Shown here: in pieces, positions 24,235 to 31,695 of the stretch
How the letters are laid out: the number at the start of each line of letters is the position of its first letter
How positions within the stretch are numbered: the stretch's first letter is position 1
Source of the DNA: Kutzneria viridogrisea
GTDB taxonomy: Bacteria > Actinomycetota > Actinomycetes > Mycobacteriales > Pseudonocardiaceae
Length of the DNA stretch: 64,000 nucleotides
Reading direction: 5' to 3'
Assembly: GCA_014138725.1 (NCBI GenBank)
Contig: JACJID010000003.1
Span: forward strand, 310,001 to 374,000
Notes under the pieces: model-generated
Told to the model about the DNA's origin: nothing
Seen by the model: the letters and a program-made list of their open reading frames with translations, nothing else
The model's database searches: none
Made by a program: the position numbers and the translations under genes

Positions 24235-25469
24235 ACCGGGTCCCCTGCGCGAGCCAGCAGGAACGCCCGCTCCCGCTCGTTGCCGGTCAGCCCGGCGGCG
24301 CGGGTGAACTCGCGGCGCGCCTCCTCGTCCCGGCCCAGCTTGGCCAGCAGGTCACCGCGCACGCTGGGCAGCAGGTGGTAGTTGCGCAGCGCGGGCACAT
24401 CGGCCAGTTCGTCCACGAGCGCGAGCCCCGCCGCGGGCCCCCGCGCCATGCCCACCGCCACCGCGCGGTTCAGCTCGACGATCGGCGACGGGGACACCTC
24501 GGCCAGCAGCCCGTACAGGGCGGCGATGCGCTCCCAGTCCGTCTCCTCAGCGGTGCGGGCCTGGGCGTGGCAGGCGGCGATCGACCCCTGCAACCAGTAC
24601 GGCCCCAGCGGCCCGCCGCAGTCCTGCGCGCGTTGCAACGCGGCGAGCCCGCGCCGGATCAGCACGTGGTCCCACCGCCCGCGGTCCTGGTCGAGCAGCA
24701 GCACCGGCGCGCCGTCCGGGCCGGTACGGGCACGGGTGCGCGAGGCCTGGATCTCCATCAGGCCGACCAGCCCGTGCACCTCGGGCTCCTTCGGTACGAG
24801 CTCGGCCAGCACCCGGCCCAGTCGCAGCGCCTCCGCGCACAGCTCGGGGCGCATCCAGTCCTGTCCCGCAGTGGCGGAGTAGCCCTCGTTGAACACCAGG
24901 TAGATCACTTCGAGTACCGAGGCCAGCCGCGGGCCGAGCTCGTCGGAACCGGGCACCTCGAAGGGCACGCCCTTGCTGCTCAGGGTCCGCTTGGCGCGCA
25001 CGATGCGCTGCGCGATGGTCGGTGCGGGCACCAGGAAGGCCCGCGCGATCTCCTCGGTGGTCAGCCCACCGAGCAGCCGCAGGGTCAGCGCCACCCGGGC
25101 CTCGGTGGACAGCACCGGGTGGCAGGACACGAACACCAGCCGCAGCAGGTCGTCGCCGATGCTCTGCGGGTCCGGCTCGGTCGGCTGCGCGTCCAGGTCA
25201 CGGGCCAGCTCGGCGACCTTGTCCCGCAACCGCTCGTTGCGGCGGAACAGGTCGATCGCCCGCCGCTTGGACACGGCCATCAGCCAGGCGCCCGGGTTCT
25301 TCGGCACGCCCGAGTCCGGCCACTGCTCCAGGGCGGCGACCAGTGCCTCCTGGGCCAGTTCCTCGGCAAGGCCGACATCGTGCACCAGGCGCGCGAGCCC
25401 CGCGATGAGCCGGGCGGACTCGATCCGCCAAACCGCGTCGATGGCCTCGTGGGTAGCGGAGGTCGTCAC
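24228..25469 (-). CDS. ECF42-type RNA polymerase sigma factor with C-terminal TPR-like extension
   Basis: 413 residues, about twice a normal ECF sigma. Region 2 (about residues 15-85) includes LAEELAQEALVAALEQW and PGAWLMAVSKRRAIDLFRR; region 4 (about 115-165) includes LRLLGGLTTEEIARAFLVP and TIAQRIVRAKRTL. The extension (~185-400, with LVFNEGYSATAG and EVHGLVGLMEIQASRTRAR) is the DUF6596/TPR-like tail that defines ECF42 and replaces an anti-sigma factor as control element. It lies 41 bp behind a DGPF/YCII-like gene, the known genomic partner of this group, and a promoter of the expected type precedes that gene, suggesting autoregulation. Confidence 0.92.
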   Translation of the reverse strand: MTTSATHEAIDAVWRIESARLIAGLARLVHDVGLAEELAQEALVAALEQWPDSGVPKNPGAWLMAVSKRRAIDLFRRNERLRDKVAELARDLDAQPTEPDPQSIGDDLLRLVFVSCHPVLSTEARVALTLRLLGGLTTEEIARAFLVPAPTIAQRIVRAKRTLSSKGVPFEVPGSDELGPRLASVLEVIYLVFNEGYSATAGQDWMRPELCAEALRLGRVLAELVPKEPEVHGLVGLMEIQASRTRARTGPDGAPVLLLDQDRGRWDHVLIRRGLAALQRAQDCGGPLGPYWLQGSIAACHAQARTAEETDWERIAALYGLLAEVSPSPIVELNRAVAVGMARGPAAGLALVDELADVPALRNYHLLPSVRGDLLAKLGRDEEARREFTRAAGLTGNERERAFLLARAGDPVD

Positions 25470-25510
25470 GGTGACCGATCAGATCACCCGACGGCCCGGT
25501 CGGCAACGGG

Positions 25511-25864
25511 TCAGGACGGCTCCCCGGACTCGAACACCTGACGGACCTCGATCACCGCTCCCGGCTCGCACGGGGATCTGCGTGCCCAGGCCACGGCCTC
25601 CTCGCGGGACTTCACGTCGATCATCCAGAAGCCCGCGACCAGTTCCCCGCTCGCGGCGAAGGGCCCGTCCACCACCGTTGTGCCCTCGGGGGTGAAGTGC
25701 ACGCGGGCGCCCCTCGAACTCGGGTGCAGGCCCTCCGCGGCCAGCAGCACGCCCGCCTTGACCAGCTCCTCGTTGTACCTGGCCATCTCGGTGAACAGCC
25801 GTTCGCTGGGCGGCTTGCCGTTCTCGGTGTCCTGGTCGGACTTCACGAAGATCATGAACTTCAC
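25511..25864 (-). CDS. DGPF (YCII-related) family protein, partner of ECF42 sigma factor
   Basis: 117 residues from GTG 25864, with AGGAG at good distance. The name-giving DGPF tetrapeptide is in VVDGPFAASGELVAGFW (near residue 70), preceded by KFMIFVKSDQDTENGKPPS and followed by EEAVAWARRSPC, the YCII-like ferredoxin fold of a small dimeric alpha+beta barrel. DGPF proteins are nearly always encoded beside ECF42-type sigma factors; their biochemical role is not known. The order promoter, DGPF, sigma factor on one strand implies a bicistronic, sigma-dependent transcript. Confidence 0.9.
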   Translation of the reverse strand: MKFMIFVKSDQDTENGKPPSERLFTEMARYNEELVKAGVLLAAEGLHPSSRGARVHFTPEGTTVVDGPFAASGELVAGFWMIDVKSREEAVAWARRSPCEPGAVIEVRQVFESGEPS

Positions 25865-25902
25865 GGCGGGCTCTCCTGTTCGGCCGGGAGCGGACACCAC
25901 TG

Positions 25903-25930
25903 CGTCGAACAGGGCAGACCCAGATCGACA
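25903..25930 (-). promoter_or_regulatory. ECF42-type promoter upstream of DGPF gene
   Basis: On the minus strand TGTCGA (25930-25925) is followed after 16 bp by TCGACG (25908-25903). This fits the TGTCGA / CGAC-type -35 and -10 I remember for ECF42 promoters. The start codon lies about 38 bp downstream, leaving a short leader with an AGGAG site. Confidence 0.65.
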
Positions 25931-26029
25931 CCGCACCCGAACCTAGCGGCTCGCCTCGGAACCTTGACCGTGTCTCGCCGGCGACCACCCAGCCGCGCCA
26001 GCCGACGCGGGCCGTGTCATGAAGGTGCC

Positions 26030-27271
26030 TTGGGTTCAGGGGGTGGTTGCAACACTGCTTGTGATCGAGTGGAGTTGTGATGACTGGACGGGCCCAGCTA
26101 CCCCGCGCTGTGCGGGTGAGGTTTTGGGAGGTGGTCCGGGCTGGTCATGCGGTCCGGCCCGCGTCGGGGATGGTCGGGGTCAGTCATGAGACCGGGCGGC
26201 GGTGGTTCCGGCAGGCTGGCGGGGTGATCGGTAACGCGCCCCGCCCACTGTCGAACCGGTTCCTGTCGTTGGTCGAGCGGGAGGCGATCTCCCGCGGGAT
26301 CGCCGCGGGTGACTCGTTCGCCCGGATCGCGGCGGGTCTGGGGCGTCCGGCCTGCACGGTCAGTCGTGAGGTCGGCCGTAACGGTGGGCGGCGGGGGTAT
26401 CGGGCGGTGGCCGCGGAGCGGGCCGCGAGGGCGCGGGCCCGGCGGCCCAAGGTCGCGCGGCTGGCCTCCGACCCGGTCCTGCGGGGCTGGGTCCAGGCCG
26501 GGCTGGAGCGGGGTTGGTCACCGGAGCAGGTCGCTGCCACGCTGGAGACGACCTTTCCCGACCGGCCGGAGATGCGGGTGTCGCACGAGACGATCTACCA
26601 GTCGATCTACGTCCAGGGCCGGGGCGCGTTGCGCCGTGAGCTGGCGGCGTGTCTGCGGACCGGGCGGGCGCTACGCCGCCCCCGCCGGGCCAGCGGTGCG
26701 CCCGTCTCGGGGGCGGGCCGGATCCCGGGCATGGTCAGTATCTCCGAACGTCCCGCCGAGGCCGCCGACCGGGCGGTGCCCGGGCATTGGGAGGGTGACC
26801 TGATCCTGGGGCGGGGTAACAGGTCCGCGATCGGGACTCTGGTCGAGCGTTCCACCCGGTACTGCCTGCTGCTGCACCTGCCCGACGGGCATGACGCGGC
26901 GCGGGTGCGGGACCGGATGATCGAGACCATCCGGTCCCTGCCCACGCACCTGTGGCGGTCGTTGACCTGGGACCAGGGCAAGGAGATGGCCCGGCATGCC
27001 GAGATCAGTCTGGCCACCGACCTGGCGATCTACTTCTGTGACCCGCACTCACCCTGGCAACGTGGCTCGAATGAGAACACCAACGGGCTGCTGCGCCAGT
27101 ACTTCCCCAAGGGCACCGACCTGTCCGCGCACTCCGCGGAGGACCTCGCACGCGTCGCGGTCCTGCTCAACGGCAGGCCCCGCAAGACCCTGGGCTGGAT
27201 CACCCCCGCCGAAGCACTCCAGCGGGTACTGTCCGGCAAACCCCCCATTGCAACCACCACATGAACCCACC
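26030..27271 (+). mobile_element. IS30-family insertion sequence
   Basis: About 1.24 kb. Terminal inverted repeats GGGTTCAGGGGGTGGTTGCA... (from 26032) and its mirror at 27248-27268 agree in 19 of 21 positions. TGCC occurs on both sides (26026-26029 and 27272-27275), a likely target duplication. Removing the element restores a word reading GGTGCCGTTCAGGAC, the arm of a palindromic repeat, which supports the boundaries. One intact transposase gene fills the element, so it may still be mobile. Confidence 0.88.
26080..27264 (+). CDS. IS30 family transposase
   Basis: 394 residues from ATG 26080 (GGAG 5 nt upstream; GTG 26077 is in frame). An N-terminal HTH region (about residues 60-110, IAAGLGRPACTVSREVGRNG) is the IS30-type DNA-binding segment. 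The DDE catalytic domain shows GHWEGDLILGRG with the first Asp (near residue 236), LTWDQGKEMARH with the second (near 295) and RGSNENTNGLLRQYFPKGT with the catalytic Glu (near 331), all intact. It cuts and joins the IS ends described for 26030-27271. Confidence 0.95.
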   Translation: MTGRAQLPRAVRVRFWEVVRAGHAVRPASGMVGVSHETGRRWFRQAGGVIGNAPRPLSNRFLSLVEREAISRGIAAGDSFARIAAGLGRPACTVSREVGRNGGRRGYRAVAAERAARARARRPKVARLASDPVLRGWVQAGLERGWSPEQVAATLETTFPDRPEMRVSHETIYQSIYVQGRGALRRELAACLRTGRALRRPRRASGAPVSGAGRIPGMVSISERPAEAADRAVPGHWEGDLILGRGNRSAIGTLVERSTRYCLLLHLPDGHDAARVRDRMIETIRSLPTHLWRSLTWDQGKEMARHAEISLATDLAIYFCDPHSPWQRGSNENTNGLLRQYFPKGTDLSAHSAEDLARVAVLLNGRPRKTLGWITPAEALQRVLSGKPPIATTT

Positions 27272-27337
27272 TGCCGTTCAGGACACTGGACCTGGATGCG
27301 TTGAAGATCTTGGTGTGGTGATCGTGTCGTGGACACA

Positions 27338-27406
27338 CAGATGCCCTCTGACTTGGGACGATTGTTCTTGCGAGGGAACAAACCGGACCGAGTGAGAGGG
27401 CATCTG
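27338..27406 (+). promoter_or_regulatory. Long-range hairpin ahead of the IS1380 transposase
   Basis: Perfect 12-bp arms CAGATGCCCTCT (27338-27349) and AGAGGGCATCTG (27395-27406), ending 4 nt before the transposase ATG. Transcripts entering from outside would fold this stem and could hide the ribosome-binding region, a known way of keeping IS transposase expression low. Confidence 0.55.
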
Positions 27407-27410
27407 CTGG

Positions 27411-28790
27411 ATGCGATCGTCTCATACCCCCGGCGCGGTATCAGCCAGGTTCGACGACCCGAACCTCGTGTCGCATGCCGGACTGGTGCCGGTGACACGC
27501 CTGTCCGAGCGGGTCGGCCTGGCCGAACTGGCCGACCACTGGCTCAAGGTCCCCGGCCCCACCGGCGCCAACGCCGGGGCCAAGGTCGCCTCGATCGTGG
27601 CCGGGATGGCCGCCGGCGCGGACAGCGTCACCGACCTGGACCTGATCCGGCACGGGGCACTCCCCCGACTGTTCACCCAGGTCAAAGCCGCCTCCACCCT
27701 GGGCGCCTTTCTCCGGGGACTGTGCGGCGGGGACATATCCAGCCTGGACGCGGTCGCCCGCCGGGTGCTCCAGCGCCTGGCCGCCCAGACACCCCTGCTA
27801 CCCAGGATCGACCAGATCGCGTTGATCGATATCGACTCGAAGATCACCCAGGTGCACGGACGAGCCAAGCAAGGCGCGGCCTACGGCTACACCAAGGTGC
27901 TGGGCCTGCACTTCCAGGCCGTGACCCTGTCCACCCCGCACGCGGCACCGGTGATCCTGCAGACCCGGCTGCGCGGCGGGAACGCGGGGTCCGGACGCAA
28001 GGCCGCCTCCCTGCTCCGGCAGGCGTTAGGCACCGCGCGGGCCTGCGGGGCCACCGGCCCGGTCCTGGTCCGCGGGGACTCCACGTTCTTCTCCGGCACC
28101 GTGATCGCCACCATCGGGGCCGCCGGGGCGTGGTTCTCCATCACCGCACCGCACAACCCCGCGGTCACCACCGCGATCGCGGCCATCGACCAGGCCGCGT
28201 GGAGGCCGATCCGCTACCCCCGCCCGGTGTTGGACACCGACACCGGACAGTGGGTCACCCACGCCGAGATCGCCGAGACCACCCTGACCGCGTTCACCAA
28301 CCCCACCGACAACCCCGGCCGGACGGTCACCGCCCGACTGCTGGTCCGCCGGGTACCCGCCCACACCCCCACCGGCCAGGACGGACTGTTCCCGCTCTGG
28401 CGGTATCACGCGGTGTTCACCGACAACCCCACCGACCCGGCCACCGCCTGGGCCCAGCACAACGGCCGCGCCGGAGCGATCGAACAGGTCTTCGCCGACC
28501 TGAACAACTCCGCCCTGGCACACTTCCCCTCCGGGAAGTTCGCCGCCAACGCCGCCTGGCTGACCCTGGCCGCACTGACGCACAACCTGATGCGCGCCCT
28601 GGGGTGTCTGGCCGGTGGGCGGCACGCCACGGCCCGCACCGGCACCCTGCGCCGTCACCTGGTCACCGTCGCGGCACGCCTGGCCCGCACCGCCCGCACC
28701 CTCACCCTGCACCTGCCCCGGAACTGGCCCTGGCAACGGGCATGGCAGCAGATCTTCGACCGCACCCACCACCCACCAGCGGCGGCCTGA
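27411..28790 (+). CDS. IS1380 family transposase
   Basis: 459 residues from ATG 27411. The DDE_Tnp_1-type catalytic residues are in IALIDIDSKITQVHG (first Asp, near residue 143), LVRGDSTFFSGTV (second Asp, near 221) and RAGAIEQVFADLNNS with Glu near residue 353. An N-terminal segment VPVTRLSERVGLAELADHWL is typical for the family. The gene appears intact, ends shortly before the right inverted repeat, and is preceded by a 12-bp-arm hairpin. Confidence 0.93.
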   Translation: MRSSHTPGAVSARFDDPNLVSHAGLVPVTRLSERVGLAELADHWLKVPGPTGANAGAKVASIVAGMAAGADSVTDLDLIRHGALPRLFTQVKAASTLGAFLRGLCGGDISSLDAVARRVLQRLAAQTPLLPRIDQIALIDIDSKITQVHGRAKQGAAYGYTKVLGLHFQAVTLSTPHAAPVILQTRLRGGNAGSGRKAASLLRQALGTARACGATGPVLVRGDSTFFSGTVIATIGAAGAWFSITAPHNPAVTTAIAAIDQAAWRPIRYPRPVLDTDTGQWVTHAEIAETTLTAFTNPTDNPGRTVTARLLVRRVPAHTPTGQDGLFPLWRYHAVFTDNPTDPATAWAQHNGRAGAIEQVFADLNNSALAHFPSGKFAANAAWLTLAALTHNLMRALGCLAGGRHATARTGTLRRHLVTVAARLARTARTLTLHLPRNWPWQRAWQQIFDRTHHPPAAA

Positions 28791-29029
28791 CCACCCACCC
28801 GGCCCACTGGGCACGACCCGAGGACACCACGGAAGGCTGGGCAGACCAGCGGTCCTGACACACCCGTGCCAGGACCGCATGATCACCACACCACCTCAAC
28901 CCCCACCAAGATCACCAACAAAGACCATCAGCGGATCCAGGCTGGATGTCCCAAACGGCACTTTCATGACACCGCAGCCTCGGCCCGGACCGGATACCAG
29001 GTCAACGATGCGCGACACTCCAGCCGAAC

Positions 29030-30424
29030 CTAGCCCTGCCCCGGCTGCCGCTGGGGGCCGGTCGGCGGGTGCGGCGGCGGGTTGTCCCGGACCTGCTGCT
29101 GGGCCTGGCGCAGCTTGCTGACCGTGGCGGCATAGCGCAGCTGGGCGTTGTCCCGGGGGAAGCGCGCGGGCTTGGCGAAGCGGAACGCGGAGGTCATGTC
29201 GCCCACGGCGGCGCGGCGCCAGGCACTGATGTGCGGTTCGGCCACACCGAACCGGCGCTCCAGGAAGCGCACCAGCGAGGAGTGGTCCAGCGCCTCGGAG
29301 CAGACGTAGCCGCCCGCGGTCCACGGGGACACGATGACGGTCGGCACGCGGAAGCCCAGGCCGATCGGCACGCCCCGCACGAACTCGTCCGGGGTGCCCG
29401 TGGGCGGGGTCGGCGGTGGCACGTGGTCGAAGTAGCCGTCGTTCTCGTCGTAGGTCAGGATGAACACCGTCTTGGCCCACAGGTCCGGGTTCGCCGCGAT
29501 GGCGTCCAGTTTGGACGCGATGTACTGGGCGCCCGCGGCGGGCATCCAGTTCGGGTGCTCGGTCTGCGCGGACGGGGCCACCAGCCAGGACACCTGCGGC
29601 AGCCTGCCGGTACGGGCGTCGTGCTCGAACCAGCCCGCCGACCTCTTGACCATGCCGTTGCGGTACAGGGGCGAGGACTTCGGCGCCTCGGCGAACTGCC
29701 GGAACCAGGCCAGCGCGTTGTCATCGTAGTTGTCCTCCTCCTGGTACACCTGCCAGCTGACCCCCGCCCTGGTCAGCCGCTCGGGATAGGTCTCCCAGGA
29801 CAGCACGGGGTTCGCCGAGGACATGTAGTTGTGGTACGCCGGGCCGCCCGCGGTGCCCTGCGGGTCGATCCAGCCGCTCCACATGTAGAGCCGGTTCGGG
29901 TTGGTCGGGCCCAGTACCGAGCAGAAGTAGTTGTCGCACACCGTGAACGCCTCGGCCAGCGCGTGGTGGAACGGGATGTCCTCGCGCGTGTAGTACGCCA
30001 TGCTGTTGGCGCCCTTGGCCTTGATCCAGTTGTCCATCCGGCCGCCGTTCCAGGCCGAGTGCTGGTCGTTCCAGTCGTGCGGCAGGCCGGGGGTCTCCTG
30101 CGCGCTGGTCACCGCCGTGTCGTAGCGGAAGGGCAGCAGGTAGCCGTCGGGATGGCCGGAGTAGGGCTGCTGGAACACGGAATCGCCGTTGGGCAGCCGC
30201 ATCGCGGTGGGGTCGGCGAAGCCGCGAACCCCGGGCATGGTGCCGAAGTAGTGGTCGAAGCTGCGGTTCTCCTGCATCAGGATCACCACGTGCTCGATGT
30301 CGCGCAGCCCACCACGCGCAGTGGCCGGGGTGTCGGCCAGCGCCCTGCGCAGGTTGCCCGGCAGCACCATGGCGCCCAGCGCCGCGGCGGCACCGGCAGC
30401 CAGCACCCTGCGGCGGGTCAGCAT
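29030..30424 (-). CDS. Tat-exported phosphoesterase (bacterial phospholipase C / acid phosphatase family)
   Basis: 464 residues from ATG 30424. Residues 4-6 RRR in LTRRRVLAAG, followed by an Ala-rich hydrophobic stretch, form a twin-arginine signal. The mature enzyme starts with the family motif VVILMQENRSFDHYFGTMPG (near residues 45-64), with Asn and Glu as metal ligands; TYDENDGYFDHVPPP (near 345) is the second conserved block. Family members cleave phosphodiesters or phosphomonoesters outside the cell, often for phosphate supply. It lies 5 bp behind an NHL-repeat gene in one operon. Its stop codon TAG is part of the border repeat CCGAACCTAG of the IS-split repeat element. Confidence 0.93.
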   Translation of the reverse strand: MLTRRRVLAAGAAAALGAMVLPGNLRRALADTPATARGGLRDIEHVVILMQENRSFDHYFGTMPGVRGFADPTAMRLPNGDSVFQQPYSGHPDGYLLPFRYDTAVTSAQETPGLPHDWNDQHSAWNGGRMDNWIKAKGANSMAYYTREDIPFHHALAEAFTVCDNYFCSVLGPTNPNRLYMWSGWIDPQGTAGGPAYHNYMSSANPVLSWETYPERLTRAGVSWQVYQEEDNYDDNALAWFRQFAEAPKSSPLYRNGMVKRSAGWFEHDARTGRLPQVSWLVAPSAQTEHPNWMPAAGAQYIASKLDAIAANPDLWAKTVFILTYDENDGYFDHVPPPTPPTGTPDEFVRGVPIGLGFRVPTVIVSPWTAGGYVCSEALDHSSLVRFLERRFGVAEPHISAWRRAAVGDMTSAFRFAKPARFPRDNAQLRYAATVSKLRQAQQQVRDNPPPHPPTGPQRQPGQG

Positions 30425-30429
30425 GTTGT

Positions 30430-31566
30430 TCACCTGTGTGCTCCGAACTCCACGATGCGGCTGTTTCCGTTGTCCACCACGAAGATGTGGCCGCGCCGGT
30501 CGAGGGCGACACCGAGCGGGAAGCGCAGGTCGGTGCCGAACTCGCAGCGGAACGGGCCGGTGGGCGCGAACTGGGCCACCCAGTCGTAGTCGGGCACGGT
30601 GACCAGCACCGTGCCCCCGCCGTCCACCGCCACGTACGCCGGGTTGGACAGGCCGCCGTACTTGCTGTGCTGGCCGTAGCCGAAGACCGCGGCCACCGTG
30701 CCGTCGGCGGCGTAGCGCACCACGGAGTCGTTGCCGCTGTCCGCCTTGCCGTTCTGCACCACCCACAGCTGGCCCTTGGCGTCCACGGTCACGCCCTGCG
30801 GGGAACTCATCTGCGCGGTGATCGACCCGAGCAGCTGCCCGCTGCGCGCGTCGAAGCGGGCCACCCGCTGGTTGCGCGTGTCGGCCACGTACACGTGCCC
30901 GGACTTGTCCACCGCGATGCCGCGCGGCTTGTCCAGCACGCCAACGCCGAACTCCCGCAGGTAGCCGCCCCACCACGCGAAGACCGCGACCCGGTTGTTG
31001 CCCGTGTCGGCCACGTACACGGTGCCGGCGTCGTCCACGGCCACGTCCTGCGGCTCGGCCAGGCGCCCGCTGAGCAGGCGTACCGGCAGCCCGTTGGCGG
31101 TGAAGGCCTGCACGCGGTTGTTACCCGTGTCGGCGACCCACAACTGCCCGAGCCGGTCCACGGCGAGCCCCTCCGGGCGGGCCAGCTGGCCGAGACCGCG
31201 GCCGGGGCTGGCCATGCTGCCGCGCCGCTGGGGCTGCTCCACCAGCGGGGCGCCGGGGCGCACGGTGAAGCGCACCGGCTCGGCCAGCGAGGTGTAGCCG
31301 TCGTCGTAGAGGTAGAAGGCGATGTAGTTGCCGGGGCCCAGTGCGCCCGAGGGCAGGAACACGGTCCCGCTCGCGCCCGGGGAGTAGCGGTACGCGGTGG
31401 ACGGTCCCACATAGGAGCCGTTGATGGGGCCGTTGCCGGGATCGGCGTAGAGGCCGACCCAGTTCTTGGCGCTGACCTTCTCCTGCTGGGTGCTGTAGCC
31501 GAACATCAGCTGCTCGCCCTGCTCCACAGCGGTCGAGCTGACGGTCAGGGTCCCTGTCGATGGCAC
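30430..31566 (-). CDS. NHL-repeat beta-propeller protein with N-terminal Ig-like domain
   Basis: 378 residues from GTG 31566 (tentative; TTG 31617 gives a longer form). Residues ~5-105 form a beta-sandwich (EQLMFGYSTQQEKVSAKNWV, GSGTVFLPSGAL-like strands) of the kind that binds phosphoesterase partners or cell envelopes. From ~140 on, six NHL blades are visible, each with the pattern PxxVAVD..G.VYVADTGNNRV (at ~150, ~195, ~240, ~285, ~330). No signal peptide is evident with this start, odd for a partner of a Tat substrate; it may be exported by piggyback or the true start may lie elsewhere. Directly precedes the phosphoesterase gene by 5 bp. Confidence 0.83.
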   Translation of the reverse strand: MPSTGTLTVSSTAVEQGEQLMFGYSTQQEKVSAKNWVGLYADPGNGPINGSYVGPSTAYRYSPGASGTVFLPSGALGPGNYIAFYLYDDGYTSLAEPVRFTVRPGAPLVEQPQRRGSMASPGRGLGQLARPEGLAVDRLGQLWVADTGNNRVQAFTANGLPVRLLSGRLAEPQDVAVDDAGTVYVADTGNNRVAVFAWWGGYLREFGVGVLDKPRGIAVDKSGHVYVADTRNQRVARFDARSGQLLGSITAQMSSPQGVTVDAKGQLWVVQNGKADSGNDSVVRYAADGTVAAVFGYGQHSKYGGLSNPAYVAVDGGGTVLVTVPDYDWVAQFAPTGPFRCEFGTDLRFPLGVALDRRGHIFVVDNGNSRIVEFGAHR

Positions 31567-31683
31567 GGCCGCAGCTTCACCCGATCGTGGCGGACATGTC
31601 CACCTCGGACTGGCCAAGTCGAAGAATGTTCATCCACGCTTCGACCGCTCGTGCCCGGCTGCGCGATCCTGATCGATCAACCC

Positions 31684-31689
31684 TATTCT
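31684..31689 (+). promoter_or_regulatory. -10 element TATTCT for FUSC gene (leaderless type)
   Basis: TATTCT is followed by six bases and then GTG 31696. The GC-poor word stands out in its surroundings. Confidence 0.55.
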
Positions 31690-31695
31690 TGCCGG

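Larger units (their letters stand above)
27301..28918 (+). mobile_element. IS1380-family insertion sequence
   Basis: About 1.6 kb. Ends TTGAAGATCTTGGTG (27301-27315) and CACCAAGATCACCAA (28904-28918) are inverted repeats with 13 of 15 matching positions. A clear target duplication was not found, so the outer limits are approximate by a few bases. It lies 29 bp beyond the IS30 copy, in the same interrupted palindrome (left remnant CCGTTCAGGACACTGG, right remnant CGGCACTTTCATGAC). Contains one intact transposase gene. Confidence 0.8.
25937..29033. repeat. Copy A of a palindrome-centred repeat element, split by two insertion sequences
   Basis: Left part 25941-26029 and right part 28956-29013 match the uninterrupted copy at 57.2-57.4 kb almost base for base (words GAACCTTGACCGTGTCTCGC on the left and GGACCGGATACCAGGTCAAC on the right). 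The centre was a long palindrome of the ATGAAGGTGCCGTT type, now carrying IS30 and IS1380. The copy is bordered by the 10-bp direct repeat CCGAACCTAG (25937-25946 and 29024-29033). The right border coincides with the stop codon of the phosphoesterase gene. About 213 bp would remain without the two insertions. Confidence 0.75.
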
